Of a stretch of DNA of 64,000 nt, positions 28,001 to 32,364 are shown piece after piece (the first letter of the stretch is position 1; each line of letters begins with the position of its first letter). This DNA is from Prolixibacteraceae bacterium. Lineage in GTDB: Bacteria; Bacteroidota; Bacteroidia; Bacteroidales; Prolixibacteraceae. Under the pieces are notes generated by a model, which was given only the letters and a program-made list of their open reading frames with translations, was not told the origin of the DNA and ran no database searches. Both the position numbers and the translations under genes were made by a program. The stretch spans positions 1 to 64,000 of the forward strand of contig JALNYZ010000019.1 in assembly GCA_023229575.1 (NCBI GenBank), in the 5' to 3' direction.

Positions 28001-30029
28001 CTGGCAAGTTGGTTGTATTTACAAGCGTTTCGTTGGGATTACCTGTACCGCTTGAGGCTGGATTACTGATACCTGCAACTGATGAACGGCTCCAGGCAAA
28101 TGTTGCCCCGGCCGTGATACTGGTTGGATTGTAAATAAAGACTGTGCCACTGCAAACTGCAGGCGGTGTTAAAGTACTGCTCAGTGCCGGAGCCGGATTT
28201 ACCACTACCGTGACATTGGTACTGCTAGTACAACTTCCTGAATTCAAGGTATATACATAAACAACATTAACCGGGGCCGGAGTTGTATTCGTCAGGACTT
28301 CATTTGGATCGTTCGTCCCGCTGGCTGCAGTATTGCTAATACCTGCAACGGCGGCACGGCTCCAAGAAAATGTCGTACCAGCCATAGAACTGGTCGGGGT
28401 ATAACTTAGCACAGTTCCGCTGCATATTGGCGGAGGGGTCAGGCCACTTGTCAATACCGGCGCCGGATTAACCTGCAATACAACATTAAAGGTTACTGGA
28501 TTTGTACAGCCATTGGCGCTCAAAGTATAAACATACGTTACATTTACCGGCCCTGCAGTGGTGTTGTTCAGTGGCTCATTGATCGTACCCGTACCACTTG
28601 ATGCACCGTTACTGACACCCGCGACAACGGCCCTGGTCCATGAAAAGGTGGATCCGGGGGTTGAACTCGTTGGCGTATAGATAAAAAATGAATTGTTGCA
28701 GATGGCAGGCGGTGATAAACTGCTCGTTAAAACCGGATCAGGATTCACAGACACCACGACAATAAAAGTAATCGGATTGGTACACCCGTTTGCAGTAACG
28801 GAGAAAATATAAGTCACAGATACCGGGTTAGCACTTGTATTGACCAGGGTCTCATTTGGATTGCCTGTTCCGCTGGCTGAAGCGTTACTGATTCCAGCTA
28901 CGGTTGACCTACTCCAGGCAAATGTGGCCCCCGCCGTAAGGCTGGCAGGAGTGTAACTGAAAACGCTCCCGCTACAGATTGCGGGAGGGGACAAGGTGCT
29001 GCTCAAAGTCGCTGCAGGATTGATGACAGCAGTTACATTGTAAGTGCTGGTGCAACCTGCAGCATTCAATGTGTATACATAAACAACATTTACAGGAGAA
29101 GTTGTCGTATTGATAAGACTCTCGTTAGGGCTGTTTGTGCCACTTGATGAAATGTTACTGATTCCGGGAACAGCCGCCCGGCTCCAGCTAAAAGTAACTC
29201 CGGAAGTGGAACTGGTAGGAGTATAGCTGAATACCAATCCGCTGCAGGTTGCAGGCGGGGAAACACTGCTGGTAAGAACCGGGGTTGGATTCACCTGCAC
29301 CACAACGTTGTAGGTTGTAGGATTGGTACATCCGTTGGCGCTTAAGGTATAGATGTAAGTAACACTTACCGGACTTGAGGTGGTATTGTTCAATGGTTCA
29401 TTAGGATTGCCGGTTCCACTGGCCGGCGCATTGCTGATACCTCCCACTGCCGCCCTGGTCCATGAAAAAGTGGTTCCAACGGTTGAACTTGTAGGGATAT
29501 AACTGAAAAATGAATTGTTACAGATAGCAGGCGGGTTCAGTGAGCTTGACAAGACAGGGAAAGGGTTAACGGTAAGAAGTTGCTGTGCAAATACTGTTCC
29601 TCCAACACCGCCAGTAATCGTATAAATAATGTCACAAGCTCCCGCACTAACTGCCGTAACCAACCCTGTTGCTGCATTTACCGTGGCTATTGCCGCATTG
29701 CTGCTGCTCCATGCCCCGGTACCTCCATCGAGGACCACTCCATTGGCACTATAAGTTGCAGTCGCCCCAATACACAAGGGAGTAGCTCCTGTGACGGAGG
29801 TGACAGTAGCTACAGGAGCCCCGGGATTTGTAGCTAAGGTATTTTCAGAATTAATGGATGACTTATCAACAATAGATCCGACGAGCTTGAAATCAACCGG
29901 TACAGATCCGGCATTAACAGTCCTGGCATCAAGATTTCCAATCCAAAATAGACATATTAGTATCAGCCGAATTTTACCATTACGTAAAACTCCGCGAAAA
30001 CGATTCTTTAACCTCTGTATAACAACCAT
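13062..30029 (-). CDS. Giant surface repeat protein, type IX secretion cargo (5,655 aa)
   Basis: Probable secreted surface adhesin or filament. Layout: signal peptide (hydrophobic ILICLFWIGNLDA, about residues 23-35); one Ig-like Big_2-type domain (about 75-155); 32 PKD-like repeats of ~90 residues (about 157-3063), each with ICS/ICN...F-W-x-R...GIS...NETL-NTT...YTLSANGC and two cysteines; about seven mixed PKD/Ig-like domains; 14 Ig-like repeats of ~84 residues (WYD-x-x-TGG...YYAEA...CxSxxRT); five further Ig-like domains (YxWSGPxGF...DxGxYxLTVT); SprB-like repeats (from about 5313); a HYR-like domain; and a CHU_C/type B sorting domain (LISPNGDGVNDKFVIDGL, about 5556-5655). No catalytic domain was seen. 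The frame is unbroken over 17 kb, so it is under selection. Confidence 0.95.
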   Translation of the reverse strand: MVVIQRLKNRFRGVLRNGKIRLILICLFWIGNLDARTVNAGSVPVDFKLVGSIVDKSSINSENTLATNPGAPVATVTSVTGATPLCIGATATYSANGVVLDGGTGAWSSSNAAIATVNAATGLVTAVSAGACDIIYTITGGVGGTVFAQQLLTVNPFPVLSSSLNPPAICNNSFFSYIPTSSTVGTTFSWTRAAVGGISNAPASGTGNPNEPLNNTTSSPVSVTYIYTLSANGCTNPTTYNVVVQVNPTPVLTSSVSPPATCSGLVFSYTPTSSTSGVTFSWSRAAVPGISNISSSGTNSPNESLINTTTSPVNVVYVYTLNAAGCTSTYNVTAVINPAATLSSTLSPPAICSGSVFSYTPASLTAGATFAWSRSTVAGISNASASGTGNPNETLVNTSANPVSVTYIFSVTANGCTNPITFIVVVSVNPDPVLTSSLSPPAICNNSFFIYTPTSSTPGSTFSWTRAVVAGVSNGASSGTGTINEPLNNTTAGPVNVTYVYTLSANGCTNPVTFNVVLQVNPAPVLTSGLTPPPICSGTVLSYTPTSSMAGTTFSWSRAAVAGISNTAASGTNDPNEVLTNTTPAPVNVVYVYTLNSGSCTSSTNVTVVVNPAPALSSTLTPPAVCSGTVFIYNPTSITAGATFAWSRSSVAGISNPASSGTGNPNETLVNTTNLPVSVTYNYTVTANGCTNPVTYNVVVTVNPASVLTSSTSPPAICSNSFFSYTPLSSTPGTTFLWNRAVVPGISNALASGTGNPNEPLVNTTSSPVSVTYAYTLSANGCTNPTTYNVVVVVNPTPVLTSSLTPPSICTGTAFNYTPTSSTVGTSFSWNRAPVVGISNTPAGGTGDPNEVLINTTAFPLTVIYDYTLTANGCTNSQNVSVIVNPTPVLTSNLTPPSICSGTVFSYNPSSLTTGVNFSWNRAAVVGISNLASVGTGNPNEILTNTTYDPVSVIYVYTLTANGCTNIQNVSVIVNPTPTLSSSLTPPGICSGGVFSYIPASASVGVTFNWTRAVVAGISNAASSGSGNPLENLVNTTTSPINVTYSYSLAGNGCINNQNVVVIVNPLPTLSSTLTPPAICSNTSFSYNPTSANGTVTGWTRAAVPGISNTAGSGAGNPNETLINTSNAAVSVTYVYTLSAPGCSNTQNVVVSVNPTPTLTSSLSPPGICSSTPFSYVPTGNVVGAVYSWNRAAVAGISNATASGTSNPNETLINTTLLPVTVTYIYTVSISGCANPTTYNVNVSVIPSSILTSTLTPLAICSSTNFTYNPTTSLPGTTVSWSRNVIPGISNAAASGSNGISETLINNSPLPVNVTYVYTLVYGGCTNVQNVVVTVNPTPALSTSLTPPAICSNTAFNYPAASLTPGTTINWTRSAVPGISNPASSGSGNPNETLINTTALPVVVTYAYTLNANGCSNVQNVNVTVNPVPGLTSSLSPPSICSNGLFGYVPTSSSPGVTFGWNRPAIAGISNLAATGTDNPNEILVNTSNAPIAVTYIYTLSIGACSRIQNVVVIVNPVPVLSGTLTPPAICNNSNFSYVPASAVGGTTFNWSRAAVPGIGNAPASGTGNPNETLVNTTNSPVNVTYVYTLSANGCTNVQNVVVSVNPTPILTSSLTPPDICSSSVFNYIPLSLTPGTFFSWTRAAVAGISNLPASGTGNITEILVNTTALPVTVTYIFTLSINGCSNPSTYSVNVNVIPSSVLTSPMGPISICSNSIFTYNHTESLPGTTVSWSRAFIPGISNATNSGSGNPAEILYNTTTSTINVPYVFTLTYDGCTNIQNVNVSVEPLPVLSSTLTPSDICNNTSFDYLPASATSGTTFNWRRPVVTGISNPTASGTNNPQEILVNTTADPINVTYIYTLSANGCSNVQNVVVRVNPTPVLTSSLTAPSICSNSVFSYIPTSSASGVTFNWSRAAVPGISNAATFGINNPSETLINTSTLPVTVTYLYTLSSNGCTNPTTYSVTVVVNPYPALTSSLSPPAICSNTVFSYTPTSSTPGASFNWSRAVVPGISNASASGTFNPNETLGNTTAAPIAVTYVYTVLVGGCANPTTYNVVVTVNPTPTLTSSLTPPDVCSGSVFSYSPTSLTAGVTFGWTRAVVAGISNAFGSGTDNPNETLVNTTPLPIVVTYVYTLSSNGCINSTTYSVNVNVNPLPTLTSGFVAPAICSGTTFSYSPTASATGTTFAWSRAAVAGISNAPANSTGNVNETLVNTTGSPVVVTYVYTLGANGCSNTQNVTVTVNPTLTLSSTLTPPAICSGSIFSYIPSSLTPGTTFNWSRALVAGISNASGSGLGNPNETLTNTSALPVVVTYAYNLSANGCSNVLNVTVRVNPTPVLTSTLTPAAICNNTVFSYVPTSSTPGTIFSWSRAAVLGISNALGSGTGNPNETLVNTTGSPVTVTYLYTVSANGCTNPSTYSVVVVVNPSPVLSSSLTPPAICSGNIFSYAPTSTTAGITYSWSRATVAGISNPASSGNGNIGEILVNASTVPINVTYVYSLGIGGCTNPQNVVITVSPTAILTSNLTAPVVCSGSVFSYTPTSSTPGTLFSWTRAVVVGISNGFNSGTGNPNETLVNTTAVPIVVTYVYSLSINGCANPSTYSVTVTVNPYPTLSSGLSPPAICSGTSFSYTPTSPASGTVFSWSRAAVAGISNASTSGTGNPNETLFNTTTSPVTVTYAYSLSANGCTNPSIYNVQVVVNPTMTLSSTFTPPAICSGSVFSYVPTSPTPGVTFNWSRAAVVGISNVAGSGTGNPNETLTNTSALPIVVTYTYTLGSGGCTNSYNVLVTVNPTPVLTSSLTPAAICSNSVFSYSPMSSTPGAIFSWSRSAVAGISNSANTGINNPNEILVNTTSSPISVSYVYSLSANGCTNPSTFTVAVTVDPAPSLSSSLAPPAICSGNLFNYTPASTIAGAVMTWRRASVPGIIQTSSSGSGSISEFLTNSSAAPVYVIYQYTLLASGCTNIQDVVVTVNPTPVLTSSLAAPPICSGTNFQYAATSATAGTIFSWTRAGIPGILQPASVGVGDINEVLTNTTNAPVVVTYGYTLTANGCPGISYNVTVTVNPTPPIPVITPPGPVSFCAGGNVILSAPAGYSSYLWSNGASSQNIIVTTTGSYSVVVKDANGCQSASSTPVATSILPIATAFAGSNGLICAGTNFNITGATATNYSSFVWNTSGTGTFINGTTLSPIYLPSVSDQNTGVVTLTLTAYSIPPCVTTVQDNLILTIRPLPTVNAGVDKNLCYPATLFVSGAIATNYQNPSWTHNGTGTLTGNFTLTPTYHPGLADVGNTVKLTLSVDALAPCATTVSDFMLIQVDALPGNPGAISGPAGSRCKGTTATYSVLPIPQAVNYNWSLPSGISIVSGANSNTVNVLFGPGAVSGNITVYGSNSCGNGLVSTLPVVVSDIPANPGSISGSTAICQGSTGLIFSVTPVNGATGYTWTVPSGATITSVPPLTNSITVDFGMASMNGNVTVYASNGCGNGPVSSKAVQVNIKPATPVITASGNPTTFCEGGNILLSGPTNGFNYLWSPGGATTQTNVVTTTGNYSVVVTDPATGCSSAASNIISITVNPAPAAPASTGFITQCWNNVGPAPLLDASTVTSSAAGTTIKWYDAPVAGNVVVLPILNAAGTVTYYAEASNNVTGCKSLNRTPVVLTISNNPPAPIAIPSTPTCESPGLILTATATTVAGTTILWYTTPTGGLPVSPTLSIPGTKTFYAEASNGFCTSLTRSAAVTLTILPAPAAPVSGGDITRCLDIPAVIYTAIATAPAGSTVVWYDFPSGGAPVSPTWSSLGSKTFYAESKNSTTLCASLVRIPVTINIISHPAPPAFAPNVIECERSPLQTLTFTAPVPPGSTVKWYNNVAGGLPLATAPTLHAIGTATYYASTDNGVCESSTRTAVTMQINPAPPAPFSLGDKTICETTPPTTLKADDQIGAQGPGISLKWYMSSSGGTEVANATLGNVGTITYYAEAYQVATGCASLNRSTPVKLTINDSPDQPVTNLAIQEACQTSAGVTLTATATATGGATVQWYTAATGGTLVPSPTLSAPGTVTLWAEALLGNCTSPSPRTTSVKLTIDPNPAPPSVTNPPPKCDDGTPMAVSASVPSGIEVIWFDTATGGSPVTPTPSLTGPGKIIYYAEARNIATDCRSLSRTSQTLEIKAAPADPVADSDITVCATSPVQTITASATSPDGSPVKWYRTATGGSPVTPNLSVIGTVTFYAEADNGSCKSKNRSGQTLTIYPVPLPPKGKPELKLCSDDPRVATDNFNSQVIPAGSAGIEWFSTSTGGEPLDHIPTFSELVPGTTVFYAGSKDNVTVCQSLTRTAATVTINPQPLDPVSAGDVTACVQSPVQVLRATVLTPVDGATIVWYTTATGNTTVASPVLNHIGTISYWAEAKLGTCISANRAMVTLTINPVPAAPTVGASGNHLTACESAAGLDANAAINIVPGTTIKWYDSATNGIEVSPIQTTPGDRILFAEASYSTGCKSPTRTRVLLTVDPNPADPVGIDLIECANTPVQTITAQVVTPPAGVTITWYDAPTGGSIVPSPTWDQIGTKPYFASASLGSCISANRAQSVLTIHDRPTAPVSTGDIIECESSLPVNANSAINNPDPSITIKWFDQPTNGFEVASPVITFVGTKTYYAEARNSSDCPSATRTAVKMTIQKTPPTPVKKGDISECEKTPLQTLDANTAIIPVAGWTLVWYDDTGVILTGSPTLNKVGTVTYLAAYQESSVKHCESPRTPIKLTISTPPKATAYSNTPLTLGSDLHLNGGPKGTDFTYLWTAPGGLTYAPLDGNVTIPGVIASDAGTYKLTVTSISTGCATTVTTQVVIFSASAGYQQVCMGGTLVLTGWPDNMKSYDWSGPDGFTSSLQNPFIDNVTAKNEGVYTLTVTDSKGIQSIGTVNVIINPLPEPFAQANTPVCQSGTLQLTGGPDDMLSYSWSGPNGYNSILQNPLPIKTPVPGNYVLTVVDKVNHCAAKDTILVEILRPVASADPICLGNTLRLKAAPSGMSSYKWTGPAGFTSNLQFPTIQNVTTANLGDYFLTITDNTGCTPPAVSTTVTLGNPPNASITISPNVNPICEGSDVVFMGGPTGTTETYTYEWKGPNGFSSVDQNPPVITNIRSVNSGLYTLTVTNSAGCSSTAQLNLNVSAVKFNGTYGPYCVNDSKVALSVSPAGVVLSGTGISGNSTSGYTFDPAVANIGVHPIAYTYTNGICSIRNSFNIEVVGSPKVVTNTVVLKSCSGVTADLTLPPVTAGSTAGLIFTYWSDAKATTAVTTPTAVGSGLYFIKGATASGKCWDIQSVTVGQPDSLRASILASPQLNCPGDSTGTLTVNITLGTAPFNYQWSTTPLQSTATAAGLRAGLYTVVVTDAKMCSAAFTGEITEPAPIKVGFAKKSIQCLSDANGSARVDTINGSTDVAQLNSYKYLWNTPLPQTTREAVRLTALWHKVTLTSSSGCIQNDSVFINVDDVTPPTITCPKDIELTVQYIKSVDPNKYTVDLGKPFTYDNCAIDTVFNDSPAKFRTGLTKVVWTVTDQMGLMDTCTQRIFIKEIPTVPQLISPNGDGVNDKFVIDGLTSKNYENTQLLIFTRSGQLVFQSNNYELPENAWDGRYSESNFAKNQLVAPGVYYYILKLGGSSSQTMKGYLYVYY
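15780..19310 (-). repeat. 14 tandem Ig-like repeats inside the giant gene
   Basis: About 252-bp coding repeats (84 residues). The consensus has a Cys near the start (IxxCxxxP), GxTVxWY, TGGxxVxxPTL, GTxTYYAEA and CxSxxRTxVxLTI. The copies are quite diverged from one another. The type matches the CHU_C-associated Ig-like domain of Bacteroidota surface proteins. Boundaries are approximate. Confidence 0.85.
20840..29561 (-). repeat. 32 tandem PKD-like repeats inside the giant gene
   Basis: About 270-bp coding repeats (88-92 residues). I counted 32 copies by the PAIC(S/N)...GISN...NETLVNTT...GC(T/S)N pattern. Two length classes exist, differing in the segment after the second cysteine (NPTTYNVVV or NVQNVVV). 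Copies resemble each other in a set order: period three at the N-terminal end (copies 1-3, 4-6, then 7) and period five further on (12-16, 17-21, 22-26, 27-31). Confidence 0.9.
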
Positions 30030-30459
30030 ATATGTTGTCTATTCATTATATTTTGCATGCAAGCCTACCATCCGGCTTCTAAAACCAGCACTTCAAATAG
30101 ACGCACGATAATACTTAATACAATTTTATATCACAATGTTACCCTAAATTATTAAAAAACTCTTTCTTTTCAATACAACATCTGAAATGCAATTTTGTTA
30201 AATCACTTAATATGTTAAGATTAATTCAATCCATCGCCATTTTCCCAAATGATTATATTTTACAATAGTTTAGGGGTTCCTTTCAAGCACGAAATATATA
30301 AAAAATTCCATTTGCTTGATGAGAACCACCGTGAAACTTGGATAAAACTCAACGAAAACGCTTATTTTATCAATATTGCAGCATCTTCGCTTCAGAAAAT
30401 GGCCGTTTCCCGGAAGTTCAACTTTTCAAATAGGTTTTTCCCACCATTCATATTTCACT
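30030..30459. other. Divergent spacer between the giant gene and ruvC
   Basis: About 430 AT-rich bases. A reading frame open from 30249 continues into ruvC but has no RuvC-like sequence before residue 78 and an unbacterial composition, so I do not accept it as coding. No exact TAnnTTTG element was found for the giant gene; CAAATAGA at 30094 is one base away from the minus-strand form. No RNA gene is seen. Confidence 0.55.
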
Positions 30460-30467
30460 TATATTTG
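30460..30467 (+). promoter_or_regulatory. Bacteroidota -7 element before ruvC
   Basis: TATATTTG fits TAnnTTTG. The expected transcript start (about 30474) lies only some 6 bases before the TTG at 30480, so the longer reading frame upstream would not be on this transcript. Confidence 0.6.
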
Positions 30468-30479
30468 ATAAAAAAAGAA

Positions 30480-31031
30480 TTGGCCTTCAACAAAACTATT
30501 TTGGGAATCGACCCCGGCACAAATATCATGGGGTATGGTGTTATTCGGGTGAATGACAACAATGTAAACATTGTCACATTAGGGGTTGTAAAAACTTCAG
30601 GTTTTACCGGTCACTACGAAAAACTCAACCATATTTTTAACCGCACACTTTACCTCGTAGATGAATACAAACCCGATGAAACCGCTCTGGAAGCACCATT
30701 TTTCGGGAAAAATATTCAGTCCATGCTGAAGTTGGGACGTGCACAGGGTGTTGCTATGGCAGCCTCACTCTATCGGGGAGTTCCGATCTTCGAATATGCT
30801 CCGCTCCGTATCAAACAGGCCATCACCGGAAACGGCGCCTCCTCAAAAGAGCAAGTTGCCTATTTCCTCAAACAGATGTTCGGAATGACCATTATGCCCT
30901 CCGACCTGGATGCTACCGACGGACTGGCTGCAGCCGTGTGCCATTACCTTCAGATGAAAAATCCTGTTTCCCCAAAAGGGACAAAAAATTGGGAGGATTT
31001 TGTGCGGAGGAATCCCGGACGCGTGAAATGA
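30480..31031 (+). CDS. ruvC: Holliday junction resolvase RuvC
   Basis: Endonuclease that cuts Holliday junctions after RuvAB migration. Motifs: ILGIDPGTNIMGYGVI with the first catalytic Asp, DETALEAPFFGKN with the catalytic Glu, and LDATDGLAAAVCHY with the C-terminal acidic residues. The frame is open from 30249 (260 residues), but the RuvC fold begins at residue 80 of it. I place the start at the TTG at 30480 (183 residues, normal RuvC length), just after a TAnnTTTG promoter and an A-rich stretch. The start codon is inferred; an upstream ATG at 30399 is the alternative. Confidence 0.85.
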   Translation: MAFNKTILGIDPGTNIMGYGVIRVNDNNVNIVTLGVVKTSGFTGHYEKLNHIFNRTLYLVDEYKPDETALEAPFFGKNIQSMLKLGRAQGVAMAASLYRGVPIFEYAPLRIKQAITGNGASSKEQVAYFLKQMFGMTIMPSDLDATDGLAAAVCHYLQMKNPVSPKGTKNWEDFVRRNPGRVK

Positions 31032-31222
31032 CGAAGGGGACGACTTGGACGAAGAGGGAACTTGGGGATCTGAAATCCGAACGAGGGGAAAATAGAAACG
31101 GTGAAACGGAGAAACGGAGATTAGAGCAAAGTGGAAGATGGAAAAATGAGACCGGTCCCTGAGCGAAGTCGAAGGGTCTCTGTGTAACTCTGTGCTTCTC
31201 TGTGTAACTCTGTGTAATAATC
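31032..31222. repeat. Purine-rich words, CCCTGAGC palindrome and CTCTGTGTAACTCTGTG direct repeats
   Basis: After the ruvC stop: purine-rich degenerate words (GACTTGG, GAAACGGAGAAACGGAG) to about 31150; a palindromic block 31148-31180 (GAGACCGGTCCCTGAGCG ... AGGGTCTC); and two copies of CTCTGTGTAACTCTGTG at 31178-31194 and 31198-31214. No gene. Confidence 0.5.
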
Positions 31223-31235
31223 TGAATTACATGAT

Positions 31236-31628
31236 TTACAGCGCTTCGGATATCAACTTCGCGGTAGCGGCAAACTCCTCAGAACTGAATTGCAACTTGG
31301 GTTTGGAAAAATCAATGTCCCTTTCACTGTTTAACGGCACAAGATGGATATGGGCATGAGGAACTTCCAGTCCAAGAACGGCAACCCCTACCCTTTTGCA
31401 TGGGATCACTTTTCCAATGCCCAAAGCAACTTTCCGCGCAAAACCCATTAATCCGGCATAGGTTTCAGCATCCAGGTCAAATAAATAATCCACCTCTATT
31501 TTCGGAATAACCAGAACATGCCCTTTCGTCAGTGGAAAAATGTCTAAAAATGCGAGATATTCAGCATCTTCCGCAACCTTGTAGGATGGAATCTCGCCTG
31601 TTGCTATTTTGGAAAATATCGAAGGCAT
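31236..31628 (-). CDS. HIT family nucleotide-binding hydrolase
   Basis: 130-residue cytoplasmic protein of the histidine-triad superfamily (Hint/HinT type), which hydrolyses nucleoside phosphoramidates or similar AMP conjugates. The triad HAHIHLV near residues 92-98 and the N-terminal FSKIATGEIPSYKV beginning are diagnostic. It follows greA by 10 bp on the same strand, so the two share a transcript. Confidence 0.93.
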   Translation of the reverse strand: MPSIFSKIATGEIPSYKVAEDAEYLAFLDIFPLTKGHVLVIPKIEVDYLFDLDAETYAGLMGFARKVALGIGKVIPCKRVGVAVLGLEVPHAHIHLVPLNSERDIDFSKPKLQFSSEEFAATAKLISEAL

Positions 31629-31638
31629 GGATTATTTT

Positions 31639-32118
31639 TTATTGTCCGAGTTCAATGTTTATGATTTCGAAAGGGATAACACCCGACGGGACCTTGATAT
31701 CCACTACATCACCGACCTTTTTACCCAGAAGACCCTTGGCAATGGGAGTACTGACGCTGATCTTGGCCAGTTTTAGGTCCGATTCATGATCAGAAACAAT
31801 TGTATAGGACATCACTGCATTGTTCTTTACATTTTTTATGGTTACCTTGTTCATGATCTGCACAACATCGGTTTCAATCTTGGATTGATCAATGATTCTG
31901 GCATTTGCTATCTGATCCTGAAGGACGGCAATTTTGGCTTCCAGCATACCTTGTGCATCCTTTGCCGCATCATACTCGGCATTTTCAGAAATATCGCCCT
32001 TTTCAATGGCTTCCCCAATTAATTTGGAAATAGCAGGTCTTTCAACGTTAAGCATCCGATCGAGATCTGCCTTTAGCTTCTTCAACCCTTCTGCAGAGAT
32101 GTAGGTAATTTTGGTCAT
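31639..32118 (-). CDS. greA: Transcription elongation factor GreA
   Basis: Rescues backtracked RNA polymerase by stimulating transcript cleavage. 159 residues, standard length: N-terminal coiled-coil (YISAEGLKKLKADLDRML, GDISENAEYDAAKDAQG with the acidic tip) and C-terminal FKBP-like domain (ARIIDQSKIETDVVQIMNKV, SPIAKGLLGKKVGD-type ending). The HIT gene follows in the same operon. The ~80-base leader contains a terminator-like hairpin, described separately. Confidence 0.97.
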   Translation of the reverse strand: MTKITYISAEGLKKLKADLDRMLNVERPAISKLIGEAIEKGDISENAEYDAAKDAQGMLEAKIAVLQDQIANARIIDQSKIETDVVQIMNKVTIKNVKNNAVMSYTIVSDHESDLKLAKISVSTPIAKGLLGKKVGDVVDIKVPSGVIPFEIINIELGQ

Positions 32119-32153
32119 TCTATTGATCTGTTATCTGATATTATACATAACAT

Positions 32154-32189
32154 AAAAAAACAGAAGAACTCCAATCATTGGAGCTCTTC
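32154..32189 (-). terminator. Terminator-like hairpin in the greA leader
   Basis: On the minus strand, 13-base arms (32177-32189 and 32163-32175) pair with one G-U and a minimal loop, then TG and a run of seven T (32160-32154). It lies downstream of the greA promoter and 36 bases before the greA ATG. The other flanking gene is divergent, so this cannot be its terminator. It looks like an attenuator. Confidence 0.65.
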
Positions 32190-32206
32190 CACCATTCGAT
32201 AATTGA

Positions 32207-32244
32207 CAAATGTAGAAAATATTCTTTTTTAATGTGCAAATGTA
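32207..32244 (-). promoter_or_regulatory. Two tandem -7 elements before greA
   Basis: Two identical minus-strand TACATTTG elements (32207-32214 and 32237-32244) are 30 bp apart. The upstream TTTG (32237-32240) also sits 22 bases before the downstream element, close to the spacing of a -33 box. The expected start for the downstream one is near 32200. Confidence 0.55.
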
Positions 32245-32349
32245 TGGTCAATTTTTTTTGCCCCCCTTAAAATATTTTTGGCGTTAAATTTCTCTGGTGA
32301 CATAAAATCGCACAAATATTCAAATAAACTTACCAATCATCCTTTTTAC

Positions 32350-32357
32350 TATTTTTG
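32350..32357 (+). promoter_or_regulatory. Bacteroidota -7 element before Rieske-like lipoprotein gene
   Basis: TATTTTTG fits TAnnTTTG. The expected transcript start (about 32364) practically coincides with the ATG at 32365, suggesting a leaderless or nearly leaderless mRNA. Confidence 0.5.
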
Positions 32358-32364
32358 TTTCACT

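Noticed and set aside
20840..29561. Regular ~270-bp periodicity that might look like a CRISPR or satellite array
   Set aside because: The period and the conserved positions follow codons of one open frame, with substitutions keeping the protein pattern. It is a coding repeat.
13062..30029. Many open frames on both strands inside the giant gene (for example 16284-16634 +, 17755-18015 +, 20979-21242 +)
   Set aside because: They are shadows of the repeat gene. They lack recognisable domains, and several repeat with the same period as the main gene.
30030..30248. Possible small RNA or promoter region for the giant gene
   Set aside because: Only an AT-rich spacer with a one-mismatch promoter element; nothing firm enough to call.
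30249..30479. 77-residue N-terminal extension of RuvC
   Set aside because: It has no similarity to RuvC, precedes the likely promoter and would make the protein much longer than the family.
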